From the IMG/VR virus record IMGVR_UViG_3300042731_005935, positions 1 through 64,000 of that record: a stretch of DNA of 64,000 nucleotides; one strand, given 5' to 3'. Within the stretch, counting starts at the first letter, position 1, and every line of letters starts with the position of its first letter. Positions 50,143 through 59,600 of this stretch are shown here, one piece after another. The DNA is from a virus. The notes below the pieces were generated by a model. It made no database searches. It saw only the letters and a program-made list of their open reading frames with translations, and had not been told where the DNA came from. The translations under genes and the position numbers were made by a program.

Positions 50143-50341
50143 CTTTTTCTCCAATTTCTTCAAAGCTAACCGTAAATACTTGGAGGACGACATACTTTTG
50201 ACCAGGAACGGTTAAATCTATTATTGCGGCATTAATTTCGTCTTTACTGCCAGATTTTATAAATTGGAGCCTTCCTTTTGTATGGATGCGGAAGAGTCCA
50301 AGTTCTGTGTGATATTGGAAATTCAAAGGTTCTGTAGGCAT
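50129..50341 (-). CDS. Small hypothetical protein (70 aa)
   Basis: The ATG at 50341 is nine bases from AAGGA; another ATG at 50347 is possible. The protein is beta-rich (TELGLFRIHTKGRLQFI, then QKYVVLQVFTV), which could be a small nucleic-acid-binding fold. It overlaps the next gene by 14 bases. No family is recognised. Confidence 0.6.
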   Translation of the reverse strand: MPTEPLNFQYHTELGLFRIHTKGRLQFIKSGSKDEINAAIIDLTVPGQKYVVLQVFTVSFEEIGEKDAED

Positions 50342-50352
50342 ATCCATTTTCC

Positions 50353-50607
50353 TTATATCTTTAATGCTTCAGTAAGTTGCTCCGGCCATGGATGACCAGA
50401 CTCTGCCAGATAGTTATTTATTAATGCTTTGATATCAAATATGCGTTTATTGGTGGAAGCAAAGTCTCCGTGGAAAAGTGAGAGCGCCCGATACATTCCA
50501 GCTTCAAGTTCTCTCCTGAAATTTGAATTTGGATTTATGTCATAGAAAGAAATTTCGTAAAATTTTTCACCATATTTAATAATAATTTTAGTAGGAATAT
50601 TGCCCAT
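50353..50607 (-). CDS. Small hypothetical protein (84 aa)
   Basis: The ATG at 50607 has a perfect AAGGAGG site; an in-frame start upstream would overlap the next gene. A short beta part (KIIIKYGEKFYEISFYDI) is followed by helices. No motif is seen. Confidence 0.65.
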   Translation of the reverse strand: MGNIPTKIIIKYGEKFYEISFYDINPNSNFRRELEAGMYRALSLFHGDFASTNKRIFDIKALINNYLAESGHPWPEQLTEALKI

Positions 50608-50620
50608 TATTTTCTCCTCC

Positions 50621-51052
50621 TTAGAATGGAATATCATCCTCCCTATCTTCTACTTTCTTATCATATTGGTAAAATTTTCTATCATAATCCTCATTTATCT
50701 GTGGTTTCGGTGTTCTTTTTACTTTTGAATTTTTAATGTATTTTAGAATCCCGGTTGCAGCAGCTTTCCAATGGTCTCTCCTTGGGATCTTATTTGCTGG
50801 TTTGGATGCTCTATCAATAATCCGTATAAGTCTTTTATATAGGTAGTTTGGGATAACATAGCATTTTATCCTCGGAGTATAATTCATCGCTCGATTAATA
50901 GAATTAAATTCTACATCTGTATAGAAAATTTGAGCAAGAAAAGCGCCAGGCTTCTTCTTCTCGGACATGCGAGTTAAAACTTTAGTTGCGCCTTCCATTT
51001 TCTTCACTTGCTCTGGAGTTAATTCGATTTCAATTTGCAGGATTGGTTTCAT
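50621..51052 (-). CDS. Hypothetical protein with an SSB-like acidic end (143 aa)
   Basis: The last residues, EDREDDIPF, copy the acidic tip of bacterial single-strand binding proteins, which recruits host repair and replication proteins. The body has a helical first part and basic middle (KRLIRIIDRASKPANKIP) and does not look like an OB fold at first sight. A role in linking host proteins to phage DNA is inferred. It overlaps nothing and stands between recombination and nucleotide genes. Confidence 0.6.
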   Translation of the reverse strand: MKPILQIEIELTPEQVKKMEGATKVLTRMSEKKKPGAFLAQIFYTDVEFNSINRAMNYTPRIKCYVIPNYLYKRLIRIIDRASKPANKIPRRDHWKAAATGILKYIKNSKVKRTPKPQINEDYDRKFYQYDKKVEDREDDIPF

Positions 51053-51053
51053 T

Positions 51054-51386
51054 TTATTCTTTCTTGTAACGAAGATATTTCCTATTGTAGTGAAGATATT
51101 TCCACACTTTGTGGCTTTTTAAAATCATTGACCGTTCAACATTATTTGTAGAAATATCTCCTCTTTGTGCCATCAAATGGATTGCAAACATCAAATGTCC
51201 GAGTTCCGTTTCAAGATCTCCACGGTTGTTATACTCAATACCTTCGAAACTCGCGTGGTAACCGTGTCTCTGGATTTTACCGATTATTTGTAATACTTCA
51301 CCGATTTCTTCCACGAGAAGTGAAAATCGTTCGTATTCTTCCGGAGTCATCGTGTCATAGCCAGATGGAGGTGGATGATTTTTCAT
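51054..51386 (-). CDS. MazG-like nucleotide pyrophosphohydrolase (110 aa)
   Basis: The helical pattern ERFSLLVEEIGEVLQIIGK, and then DLETELGHLMFAIHLM about 30 residues later, is that of MazG/dUTPase-like all-alpha NTP pyrophosphatases, with the EEIGE metal site. The ATG at 51386 follows AAGGAAAAACAATTCA in an ATGA overlap. In this setting it may clean up dUTP or other nucleotides. Confidence 0.7.
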   Translation of the reverse strand: MKNHPPPSGYDTMTPEEYERFSLLVEEIGEVLQIIGKIQRHGYHASFEGIEYNNRGDLETELGHLMFAIHLMAQRGDISTNNVERSMILKSHKVWKYLHYNRKYLRYKKE

Positions 51387-51556
51387 TGAATTGTTTTTCC
51401 TTCTTTCACAATAAGGTTGCAAAGTATCGCCTCATTTTCATCGATATTCCGGTCAAGATGACATTGACACCTCCAGTCTGGTTTTTCTTCTCCGACCGGG
51501 TTATTGCGGAATAATGGTTCATCAAAACAACTGACATAGCAAACAGAGCAATGCAT
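51383..51556 (-). CDS. Small Cys-rich protein (57 aa)
   Basis: The ATG at 51556 follows AGGAGGTTGTG and overlaps the deaminase stop. The protein has cysteines at CSVCYVSC and WRCQCH, a possible zinc site. It ends in an ATGA overlap with the MazG-like gene. Not recognised. Confidence 0.65.
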   Translation of the reverse strand: MHCSVCYVSCFDEPLFRNNPVGEEKPDWRCQCHLDRNIDENEAILCNLIVKEGKTIQ

Positions 51557-52101
51557 CACAACCTCCTATCGGAAGTAAAGGACATTATGATTCTTTTGAT
51601 TTGGTTTATTTCGGAATGTGTGAAATGGATTTCTTCCGTTTCAAGTTTATATTCCTCTGCCTTCTTGAGCCAATATCTATCGCGTTCCTCGTCATCACTC
51701 TGGTAAATAAGTTCATAATATATTTTAGTGATTCCGACTCGTTTGATATTCTTTAGACAGTGAATGCATGGGAATAAAGTGCAGTAAAGAACAGAACCAC
51801 GGAGACCGATTCCGCCGAATTCTGCTATTTGGTTGATGGCGTTTTGTTCTGCATGAATCGATGGGCAGTCCTGGTACTTTTTAATTCCGGAATCATCTCT
51901 TCCAAGTTCTCTCCGCAAACAGAATTTGGGCCCTTTATCCGTGCATTGCGGCTCGCCAGGCATACTGCCATTATAGCCGGTTGCAACGACTCGCCTACCG
52001 GAAACAATTACTGCTCCGGTAGGACGAGAGTTGCAACCGGACCTCACGGCGGCCAGTTTTGCCAACGCCATGAAGTACTTATTCCAAGGAAGCCGGTTCA
52101 T
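51556..52101 (-). CDS. dCMP deaminase
   Basis: The zinc-dependent deaminase motifs are present: HAEQNA (His ligand and catalytic Glu) and PCIHC (two Cys ligands), within 181 residues. The enzyme turns dCMP into dUMP, the substrate of the nearby thymidylate synthase. The ATG at 52101 overlaps the upstream stop. It is complete, with the insertion near residue 60 common in phage deaminases. Confidence 0.9.
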   Translation of the reverse strand: MNRLPWNKYFMALAKLAAVRSGCNSRPTGAVIVSGRRVVATGYNGSMPGEPQCTDKGPKFCLRRELGRDDSGIKKYQDCPSIHAEQNAINQIAEFGGIGLRGSVLYCTLFPCIHCLKNIKRVGITKIYYELIYQSDDEERDRYWLKKAEEYKLETEEIHFTHSEINQIKRIIMSFTSDRRL

Positions 52102-52307
52102 TAATCTGCCGCTCTGGAATACGGAAATTTCCGCATCCGCAGGGCACATTCAAAAGCATCGCGGAGTTTTTCGTCCGAAGCATGGAAGTTTTCTTTGATC
52201 CATTCAAGGACGATTCTGGGCGACGAAGCATCTTGGGCCCGCAAGGTAAACATTTCCTCATCGTCTCCAATTTTAACCAATGTTGGACATGTTGATTTAA
52301 GTGCCAT
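52101..52307 (-). CDS. Small hypothetical protein (68 aa)
   Basis: A soluble protein, helical in its second half (DEKLRDAFECALRMRKFPYS). It has an AAGGAGAAGAAAT site and is coupled to the deaminase gene (TAATG). Not recognised; a partner of the nucleotide enzymes is possible by context only. Confidence 0.65.
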   Translation of the reverse strand: MALKSTCPTLVKIGDDEEMFTLRAQDASSPRIVLEWIKENFHASDEKLRDAFECALRMRKFPYSRAAD

Positions 52308-52323
52308 ATTTCTTCTCCTTTCT

Positions 52324-52428
52324 TTAGTTAAAGTATATCATATAAAGAACCCCTAATGATATACCAATCCATATTCCGGATGAAAAGCCTTGCCACCAAA
52401 TTTTCCAAAAATCTTTTTTGTTATTCAT
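52324..52428 (-). CDS. Small membrane protein (34 aa)
   Basis: It starts in an ATGA overlap with the thymidylate synthase gene and reads FWKIWWQGFSSGIWIGISL, then a hydrophobic stretch to the end. One membrane span is likely. Function unknown. Confidence 0.5.
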   Translation of the reverse strand: MNNKKDFWKIWWQGFSSGIWIGISLGVLYMIYFN

Positions 52429-53180
52429 TTAATTTCATCAATCCTTTTCTCCCTGGGATTCTTCCGAAGATAAGCTGCTACCGCTTCAATCTGATAATGA
52501 TAACAGTGGAGTCCTTGGGAGTAAAACGAAAGTGGGCCGGGTTCAATACCGAGTTGGTCGGCGATGTATTGGTTAAGGAGTGTAAATCCTCCCATATTCT
52601 CCGGGAACCCAGCATATAAGTCCCATGAACGGTAAACAATGCCAAGAAGTACTTTCTTGGCTTTGACTTTGATATCAAGACCTCGAAGACATGGCGATGT
52701 CCTCCGCTCGGTTTCAGTCGTGTAAGGGATATCATAATTGAAGTTGATTCGTGGGTCGCCAACAGTAATAAAACAATGGTTGTTTCCGAATCCTTTGGTG
52801 GCAAGATGTCTAATGCACCAATCAAGCTGAGTGATCATTGCTCCGCTGAATGGATGTGCAAAGTGACCATTGATCCATGTAGAATACCTGTACTCCTCAT
52901 TTGGATTGAGTTCAGGGTCCATAAGATAGTTGGTGAAGTACTTCTCGATTTCTTCATCCGTAGTGGTTGCAGGAATGCCGGTTGGCATGATTGGTGCAAG
53001 CGGACGGGTATGCGGGTAGTGAATGAATCCAGCGGCGACCGGGAATTCTAATCTTCCGCCGCCCTTGCCTGAACCTTCATCAATAGCGATATTGTATCCG
53101 GTTTCGTAGCATTTTGAAATCAATTGGAAGTATGCTTCATCCAACGTCATTGCTTCGACAAATGCTGGGACGAATTTCAT
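52425..53180 (-). CDS. Thymidylate synthase-family enzyme (251 aa)
   Basis: The ThyA fold pattern is visible: the catalytic Cys in RTSPCLRG, YRSWDLYAGFPENMGGF (phosphate and dUMP contacts) and LSFYSQGLHCYHYQ. It should make dTMP, or a 5-hydroxymethyl nucleotide, from the dUMP made by the deaminase. The residue after the catalytic Cys is Leu instead of the usual His. The protein is slightly short at its N-terminus compared with bacterial ThyA. Confidence 0.8.
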   Translation of the reverse strand: MKFVPAFVEAMTLDEAYFQLISKCYETGYNIAIDEGSGKGGGRLEFPVAAGFIHYPHTRPLAPIMPTGIPATTTDEEIEKYFTNYLMDPELNPNEEYRYSTWINGHFAHPFSGAMITQLDWCIRHLATKGFGNNHCFITVGDPRINFNYDIPYTTETERRTSPCLRGLDIKVKAKKVLLGIVYRSWDLYAGFPENMGGFTLLNQYIADQLGIEPGPLSFYSQGLHCYHYQIEAVAAYLRKNPREKRIDEIK

Positions 53181-53290
53181 TTTACCTCCTCCTTTTTTTC
53201 AAGAACACCTCCGCAACAACATAAATCTCCGTCATCAAACGGCGCTGATTCCTCATAGCCACAGTTTTCACAACAGAGTAAATCTTTCAT
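53177..53290 (-). CDS. Small zinc-ribbon-like protein (37 aa)
   Basis: The ATG at 53290 lies inside the end of the next upstream gene. Cysteines at LLCCENCGYEE and DLCCCGG make a compact metal site. It ends in an ATGA overlap with the thymidylate synthase gene. No better ribosome site than CGGAT is seen. Confidence 0.5.
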   Translation of the reverse strand: MKDLLCCENCGYEESAPFDDGDLCCCGGVLEKKEEVK

Positions 53291-53528
53291 TGAAATCCGA
53301 TTTGAAATTGTTGCGGATATTTTTTGCTAATGCTTCTTGCATATCATGAAGACAAGCGGAACAGATTCTTAAACTCCTACTCCGGTTATTTAATTTTGTA
53401 TCCATGAAGGTTGTTTTTGGAATACATAGAACTTGTGAAGCAAACCGCTGGCAGAAGTCGCATGGATATTCCATGCTAAAGCTGTTTGCTTCTGTTCGCT
53501 TATTTCGAAGGATATTGAATTGGGTCAT
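53268..53528 (-). CDS. Small protein with Cys pairs (86 aa)
   Basis: It contains CDFCQRF and ICSACLHDM about 30 residues apart, a probable zinc site. The remainder is basic. An AGGGGAAATG site precedes the start. It adds to the many small zinc-binding proteins in this region. Confidence 0.65.
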   Translation of the reverse strand: MTQFNILRNKRTEANSFSMEYPCDFCQRFASQVLCIPKTTFMDTKLNNRSRSLRICSACLHDMQEALAKNIRNNFKSDFNERFTLL

Positions 53529-53546
53529 TTCCCCTACCTTTTATGG

Positions 53547-54722
53547 TTAATCATTGATTCCGAGTTCGTCGCAAATTTCATCCCGGAGGTCATCAATGCT
53601 GTCCTTGTCATAATCATCGATATCAACGTCCAGGCCTTCTTCTTTGATTAACTTCTTCAGTTTAACCCAGGACATGTCGTCAATATCGTCCCGGTCGTAA
53701 TCTGGCTCATTGTCATCTCCGCCGCTATTTTCTTCCGCTTCTTCCAATCTCTCCTTCAGATAGGCAATAACCTTCTTCTTCTCCTTCTTAAACCTGCCTT
53801 TCTCATCGAAGTCAGCATCATCCAGGTCATTATCATCAACAAATTCCTCCAATTCGTCCATTTTATCGATGTCTTCCAATTCATCGATCAATTCCTGGAT
53901 TTCTTCGACGGCATTGGCGACGCCATCTTCAGTGCCACCTTTCGGTTCGCCTACGTCGCCATCTTCGAGACAGGATGCATCTTTGATTTCGTCATAGGTT
54001 GCAATTACAACAATTTCATCCAAGACGAAAGCGGCATCCAGGATATCGTCATCAATTTCATATTCCCGGTCATCAAAAGAGTGGCCAACAAAGGATGGAA
54101 AGTCATTTTTACTTTTTGCAGGCTCGATGGTAAACGTAATGGACTTGCCATCTTCAGGATGGACAAAGTTAACTGTCTTTTCCTCTTTGCCATCCCGACT
54201 CGGTTTGCGACTAATAGCCATCAATTGTTTTTCGAAGTAATACCATGAAACATCCCAAATTTGGACACCCTTCTTTGCTTCCTTCTTGTCGTCGTATGAA
54301 ATAACGTTGTAAAGATTACGAGTCTTTGGAAAGTAATCTTTATACCGGTCATCATCCTTATCCCGAAGTTTTTGGCGATATTCGCAAATCGGACATTTTT
54401 TATCAAACATTGCCGGGCAAATATATTGCTTATTGGCAGGGCCGACGTTCGTATGGACTTGGTATTCAAAAGTATAAGTCGGACTTCCTTCCTCAGTTGC
54501 AGGATCACGTTTGCCGGCCAGGTAGGGAATAATATCAATAATATGAGTCCCATCCTTCGGTTTCCAGATCGGAAGACTTTTGTCCTCCGGGAAGATATTC
54601 GAGCGGCGACCTTTTGACTTTTGTTGACCGGTCTTTATCCGTTTCTGAAGACCATTACCTTTAAATAATCTTGCCTTCCGACTTTCTTTTGTTGATTTCT
54701 TTTCTTTGCGATTTCTTTTCAT
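53547..54722 (-). CDS. gp32-like single-stranded DNA-binding protein (391 aa)
   Basis: A basic N-terminal arm (50 residues of Lys/Arg/Ser) is followed by a core with CPAMFDKKCPICEYRQKL, the zinc-binding region of T4 gp32-like proteins, and aromatic strands. The last 140 residues are strongly acidic (DELEEFVDDNDLDDADFDE), as in gp32, where the acidic end controls DNA binding and recruits partners. It should coat single strands in replication and repair. Ribosome site AAGGAGGAATTTTCC. Confidence 0.8.
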   Translation of the reverse strand: MKRNRKEKKSTKESRKARLFKGNGLQKRIKTGQQKSKGRRSNIFPEDKSLPIWKPKDGTHIIDIIPYLAGKRDPATEEGSPTYTFEYQVHTNVGPANKQYICPAMFDKKCPICEYRQKLRDKDDDRYKDYFPKTRNLYNVISYDDKKEAKKGVQIWDVSWYYFEKQLMAISRKPSRDGKEEKTVNFVHPEDGKSITFTIEPAKSKNDFPSFVGHSFDDREYEIDDDILDAAFVLDEIVVIATYDEIKDASCLEDGDVGEPKGGTEDGVANAVEEIQELIDELEDIDKMDELEEFVDDNDLDDADFDEKGRFKKEKKKVIAYLKERLEEAEENSGGDDNEPDYDRDDIDDMSWVKLKKLIKEEGLDVDIDDYDKDSIDDLRDEICDELGIND

Positions 54723-54888
54723 GGAAAATTCCTCCTTTTCTACCCCGTTTTAGGTCTTTAGCTTGGTAAATACTTTTTGCAATTGCTAAGGTTAGAAGTC
54801 TTACAAATATGTAAACGATTGCTACACATACAAGCAATGCGCTAAATGCCATAAATCCGTTTCCGATTATTTCAATTATATTTCTCAT
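54661..54888 (-). CDS. Small membrane protein (75 aa)
   Basis: One membrane segment (GFMAFSALLVCVAIVYIFV) near the start and a very basic end of 35 residues that overlaps the gp32-like start by 62 bases in another frame. It begins in an ATGA overlap with the upstream gene. Function unknown. Confidence 0.6.
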   Translation of the reverse strand: MRNIIEIIGNGFMAFSALLVCVAIVYIFVRLLTLAIAKSIYQAKDLKRGRKGGIFHEKKSQRKEINKRKSEGKII

Positions 54889-55415
54889 TTATATCCTCGC
54901 CGCCGTTTTAATTTTCTGTTTCCACTTGGTCGGTAAGTCCCACGTAATTGATTTTCAATATCCTTGCGTGTGTCTTCACTCATACGCTTTTGCTCTTCAC
55001 GCGGTACACGGACATCTCCTTCCATTTTTTTATTCCGATAGTAAAGATAGGCTTCAAGCATACGCTTCCGCTGTTCAAATGCTTTCTCTGCCTTTTTCAA
55101 TAGATTAAAGTTTGTCCTTGCGTGTGTCCACTTGCGCCGGGCGCGTTTTACTTTGCTGTTAGAATTAAGGGCGGATTTGATTGCGCCTTCGGTAATATTC
55201 GAATCGGAATCGAAGTACTTATCAGGATTTGTTCTGATATCATATTCCACATCGATCAAAACCAGGTCATAATTATCTTTTGCATCATCCCGTTCAACTT
55301 CTGCTTCCGCTGTGGCCTGGGCCCAGTCGTAGTACTTTTGTGGTTGCTCCAGCAATTCATCGTCCAAACGGTGCTTGTTGATTCTCAAATCCGCCCTATA
55401 TCTATTTTTTGCCAT
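54885..55415 (-). CDS. Helical protein, possible recombination mediator (176 aa)
   Basis: A helical, charged protein with WAQATAEAEVERDDAKDNYDLV and a beta or helix pair around DIRTNPDKYF. This resembles, in my recollection, a widespread phage family encoded beside single-strand binding and RecA-like genes and likened to the UvsY mediator. It ends basic (RRRGYK). The name is tentative. Confidence 0.5.
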   Translation of the reverse strand: MAKNRYRADLRINKHRLDDELLEQPQKYYDWAQATAEAEVERDDAKDNYDLVLIDVEYDIRTNPDKYFDSDSNITEGAIKSALNSNSKVKRARRKWTHARTNFNLLKKAEKAFEQRKRMLEAYLYYRNKKMEGDVRVPREEQKRMSEDTRKDIENQLRGTYRPSGNRKLKRRRGYK

Positions 55416-55573
55416 TATTCGGTTTCTCCAGCCTCTTGCGCGTCGGCGTCAATGTAGCCTTCATTCCAGATTTTAATATCTCTTTCCTTTGTATAAGGAC
55501 AGGAATCGGAACTTTCCCCTTTTCTGAATGCTTCCGCGCCTTTGTAGTAAATATTCAATTGCTTTTTATTCAT
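55415..55573 (-). CDS. RMF/CrpP-like small protein (52 aa)
   Basis: The ATG at 55573 has a GGAGGGAAA site. The pattern YYKGAEAFRKGESSDSCPY, then WNEGYIDA, matches the ribosome modulation factor / CrpP group (G-x3-A-x6-Cys-Pro-Tyr ... W-x-x-G). RMF makes bacterial ribosomes dormant; what a phage copy does is not known to me. Overlaps its neighbours by 1 and 4 bases. Confidence 0.65.
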   Translation of the reverse strand: MNKKQLNIYYKGAEAFRKGESSDSCPYTKERDIKIWNEGYIDADAQEAGETE

Positions 55574-56034
55574 TTTCCCTCCTTAATCTTGTTTTCGGTT
55601 TTCCTTGCTAATCTTGTAGCACCAAGTGGTTTGAATACATTCTTTTGGTGTGCAACCTTGATCATATGGATAATTAGTGCAGGGTACCATGTGGCAGGCA
55701 AATTAGAAAGAATATTTATTAAGTTATCCCATCCGAGAGCATCAATACCAGCGCATTTTGGAAGTATTTGATCTTTACTTCCAAAATGCGCCTCACCAGA
55801 TTTCTGATCACCTCCTAAGATTATATCTCCACAATGAAAACATCTGTAATGTTGGGCTTGATAATCGATTGAAAGTGGATTGAAATGGCATTCCCATGCT
55901 TGATGGTCATTATCTCCGCAGACGGCGCAGCAATTACCATCTGGTTTTAATTGTTCCATGGCAAGTTTGCATTTATGTATTATTTCTACATAGTCGCGTT
56001 CTGTCGGCAATCTTTTCGGTTTAGGTATCTGCAT
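55570..56034 (-). CDS. Zinc-binding hypothetical protein (154 aa)
   Basis: Two clusters of metal ligands, CCAVCGDNDHQAWECH and YRCFHCGDII, form a likely zinc fold near residue 45. The second half contains an aromatic helix. It overlaps the RMF-like gene by four bases. Not recognised. Confidence 0.65.
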   Translation of the reverse strand: MQIPKPKRLPTERDYVEIIHKCKLAMEQLKPDGNCCAVCGDNDHQAWECHFNPLSIDYQAQHYRCFHCGDIILGGDQKSGEAHFGSKDQILPKCAGIDALGWDNLINILSNLPATWYPALIIHMIKVAHQKNVFKPLGATRLARKTENKIKEGK

Positions 56035-56036
56035 AG

Positions 56037-56423
56037 CTAAATCCTAAATGTTTCTTGCTTAATATTGTTTTTCTCCGCTTTTTTCTTCTGGGCAGCATTG
56101 ATTTTGCGAAGTTTGTGTCCGCATTTCCGGATGAAACGCATTCGCCTTTGAAAAGTCTTCAAGGTATACATTTCACCAACGCGCAGGACAAATAATTCAT
56201 CATTTTCTTTCTTATCGATAGTGAATAGGGCGTCGACCTTTCCTTTAGTGGTGATGTATGTATCACGGAAGACATTATAGGATTGATTGAGGTACTGGTT
56301 TGGTAGTTCTTCGCGGCGTAATGCTTCAATTTTAACCACCTCAATTTTCACCGACGGAGTTGTCAACATTTGATCGCTGTGGAGTTTTCTTTGATATTGT
56401 TTAGCTTTTATTATTATTGCCAT
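56037..56423 (-). CDS. Hypothetical protein (128 aa)
   Basis: A soluble protein with a beta-rich middle (DALFTIDKKENDELFVLRVG) and a basic helical end (RRMRFIRKCGHKLRKINAA). It may bind nucleic acid. It has an AAGGAGGGAGAAA site. Confidence 0.65.
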   Translation of the reverse strand: MAIIIKAKQYQRKLHSDQMLTTPSVKIEVVKIEALRREELPNQYLNQSYNVFRDTYITTKGKVDALFTIDKKENDELFVLRVGEMYTLKTFQRRMRFIRKCGHKLRKINAAQKKKAEKNNIKQETFRI

Positions 56424-56436
56424 TTTCTCCCTCCTT

Positions 56437-56655
56437 TTAGTTTTTTATTTCATGTATTTTAAATTTTATTCTTAAAAATGGTTTAATATTTTCGGCAAAT
56501 ATTTTTGGATTAATATTTTCAGTCCCGGATGTATGACTAAGTTCCTGAATCGGATGAACCTGTCTGTGTTCAAGTATTATTTCCTCGATTATAACGTCAT
56601 TTCTCGGTCTGGCATAATCGATTACTTCATTGATTAATTTGTCTATTATTTTCAT
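56437..56655 (-). CDS. Small hypothetical protein (72 aa)
   Basis: A small soluble protein just after the polymerase gene, three bases from its stop. It reads MKIIDKLINEVIDYARP and has no known motif. Confidence 0.6.
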   Translation of the reverse strand: MKIIDKLINEVIDYARPRNDVIIEEIILEHRQVHPIQELSHTSGTENINPKIFAENIKPFLRIKFKIHEIKN

Positions 56656-56658
56656 TTT

Positions 56659-59600
56659 TTATCTCCTTCTCTTCCTATTATATACTGTTTTATCAGAAAG
56701 TCCGGGCGCTAATATCCGCATTAATCGGAAGAAATTTTTCATCCCTGCGATATAAAATGATTTATTATCAGGATTATGGAATGTTGCTGCTGGATGTAAA
56801 CACCAAGCAATCCAACAACCATACTTTTCATTCCATGTAGTTCTGCCGCTCATTCCGGTAATACCAGATTTTATTCCTTCAAAGAATTGAAGAGAAGTGT
56901 TACCAAATGCAAGAATTAAAACGGGTTTAATTTGCTTTAATTCATCATTAAGATATCTGGAAGTACATTCTTGAATTTGCTTTGAGTTTGGTTTTCTACT
57001 TTTGCTTGGATAGCATTTATTGATATTGGTTACATGAAATAATGATCGTTCATATCCTTTTCGATTTATATCTCCCCAGAGTAACCCTCCTGCCGGTGCT
57101 TCTTCGTAAAAACCCCAACCAAATTGGTCTTCCTTTGGACCAGGTGCTTCTCCAGCTAATACTATATTATATTTTCCTGGGCTGGGCATAACAGGTCGAT
57201 GGCATTCATTTCTCAATTTGCAAGCAGTACAGGATTGTAGTTCATAATATCCATATTTCTTGAATCTTCTCCTTTTAACTGCATTGCCGCCAAGTTTTTT
57301 AAGTTCTTTTGTCTCCCCATTCAAAGTATTATCAAGTCGATCCAAACGGATACTACCTCCAAAGAGATTATAAAGATTTTTGTAATTCTCTTTTGGATTA
57401 GAAACCACTCTAAAATCAAAGTATTCACGCATTTCTTCGGTAATTGTTGTGTCAGTTGGATCATATGCCTTGATGGCATCGAGTTTCTTTCCCAGATCAC
57501 CAGGATGTCTTTTTATCTTTTTAACTTTCATTTTATTTTCCTTATTAAAGAATTTAGTAATTCCAGGATCATCGTCTTTTATTCCACCACCTCTTGCTGC
57601 CTCAACTGCTTTGACAGGTCCAAGTCCTCCAACTTCTTTAAATGGAATAAAAAGCATATTATCACGCGCAACCCACTTGGTAGCATGGCTGATACCAATC
57701 TTCGGCAGTCGCATTACAAGTCCGAGCCGATATGCTTCTTCCACAATCTCTCTTTTTTTCTCTTTTGCTCCAAATGTTAATGATGCACAAATAAACTCTG
57801 TCGGATAGTAATGCTTTATCCACATACACCACATTCCAAGGATTGCATATTCCACAGCATGGGCCCGGTTGAAACCATATCGTGACCACTTTTGCAAACC
57901 AGCCCAGAATTGCGTTGCTTCACGTTCTGAGAATATCTTCGTTTTCCGGCAACCGCGCATGAACTTCCGTTCGAACTTCTTAAATTCTTTGGCATCACGT
58001 TTCTTACCAATAATTTTTCGGATTTTATCTGCCGTTTCATATGGTAGACCAGCAACCTTATTAATTACTGCCATAATCTGCTCTTGAAAGACAAGAAGTC
58101 CGTAGGTATCAGAAGTTAATTCTTCATAAACATGGTGCATTTTGTCCCAGTGTTCTCCACGTTTTCTCTTTATATAATTATCGGTCATTCCCGATTCAGT
58201 TGGGCCGGGTCGTACGAGAGAGATTGCATGGGCTATATGATTAAACTCTTCCACACCCATGTCTTTGATCAAATTTGTCATTGCCCAAGTATTTATTTGA
58301 AATGCTCCTACCGTATTGCCCTCACTTATCTCCTTTAGCACTTGTGGGTTTTCAAGTTCAAGGAGATCAAGTTCGATGTTTTTGTTGTGGTTCTGTTTAA
58401 TGAGTTCGATGGCATGGGATAGAATAGAGAGGAGTTTTAATCCAAGGGAGTCAAGTTTCATCAAACCGACAAATTCTGTATCATCCTTCTCCCAATTAAT
58501 GTTTCTTCCTTTTTTGGTATCGATAAGAACACAACGACCAGACTTGCCGATTTCTTGCATGGAAACAATGATCGCCGCGGCGTGCTTTCCATAGTTCTTT
58601 ACCTGCCCTGCAAGTTGTTTTGCATACTTAATTATCCTCGGATAATTCTCTGCAAACTCTTGACAGACCTGGTATTCATCAATAGCGTTTTGAATCTTTT
58701 CCGCTTCGGTACCAGGGAACTTATCATCAATCATTTTTGTAAAAGAGTTCGCTTCACCTTCGCTAACCTCAAAAACTCTGGCGACGTCTTTGACTGCCGC
58801 TTTTGCTTTCATTCTATTGAAAGAAGAAACACCGGAAATATTTCCTTCCCCATATAATTCTTCCAAATGTTCCTTAATAAGGTGGCGCTTTGTGTCTTCA
58901 AAATCAATATCAATATCCGGATAGTCAATACGATCTTTGTTAATAAATCGATCAAAAATCAAATTGTGTTTTATTGGATCAACAGAAGTAATTCCGAGGA
59001 GATAAGCCATTAAACTTCCGCCAACAGAACCGCGGCCGGGTCCAATTAAGATTCCTTGTTTCTTGCACCAACTGCATAGTTCCCATACAATTAGAAAGTA
59101 TCGTGTAAACTTTTTCTCCACGATAAGGTCGTATTCCATCTTTAATCGCTCTTTGTATTCAGTATTATGGGAAACACTTCGATGGAATCGATCCCTATAA
59201 CCGTCCACGCAAAGTTGCCAAAGTGTTTTGTTTTCTTTGTCTGGATCAATACCTGGGACATGTGGAAGTTTAATGTCTCGTTTTGGGATTCTGTAGTCCG
59301 AACATTTTTCTGCAATCTCTAAAGTATTAATAAGGAATTTTTCATTATATATTCCAACCGCTTTCATTGCTCGGATCATTTCGTTAGTTTTACGAAGATG
59401 AAGTCCGTGGAATCCAAAACTCCATCTTTTAGGATCATTCCATGTTACCTTACGCTGAATTGCGAGAAGTACATCATGGACTTTCCAATCAGACCGATCA
59501 ATATAATGGCAGTCATTAGTGACGATTACTTTTACTCTTGTTTCTTTGGCAAGTTTCAGGATTCTTTTGTTATGCTCCGCCTGGATTTTAATATCATGAG

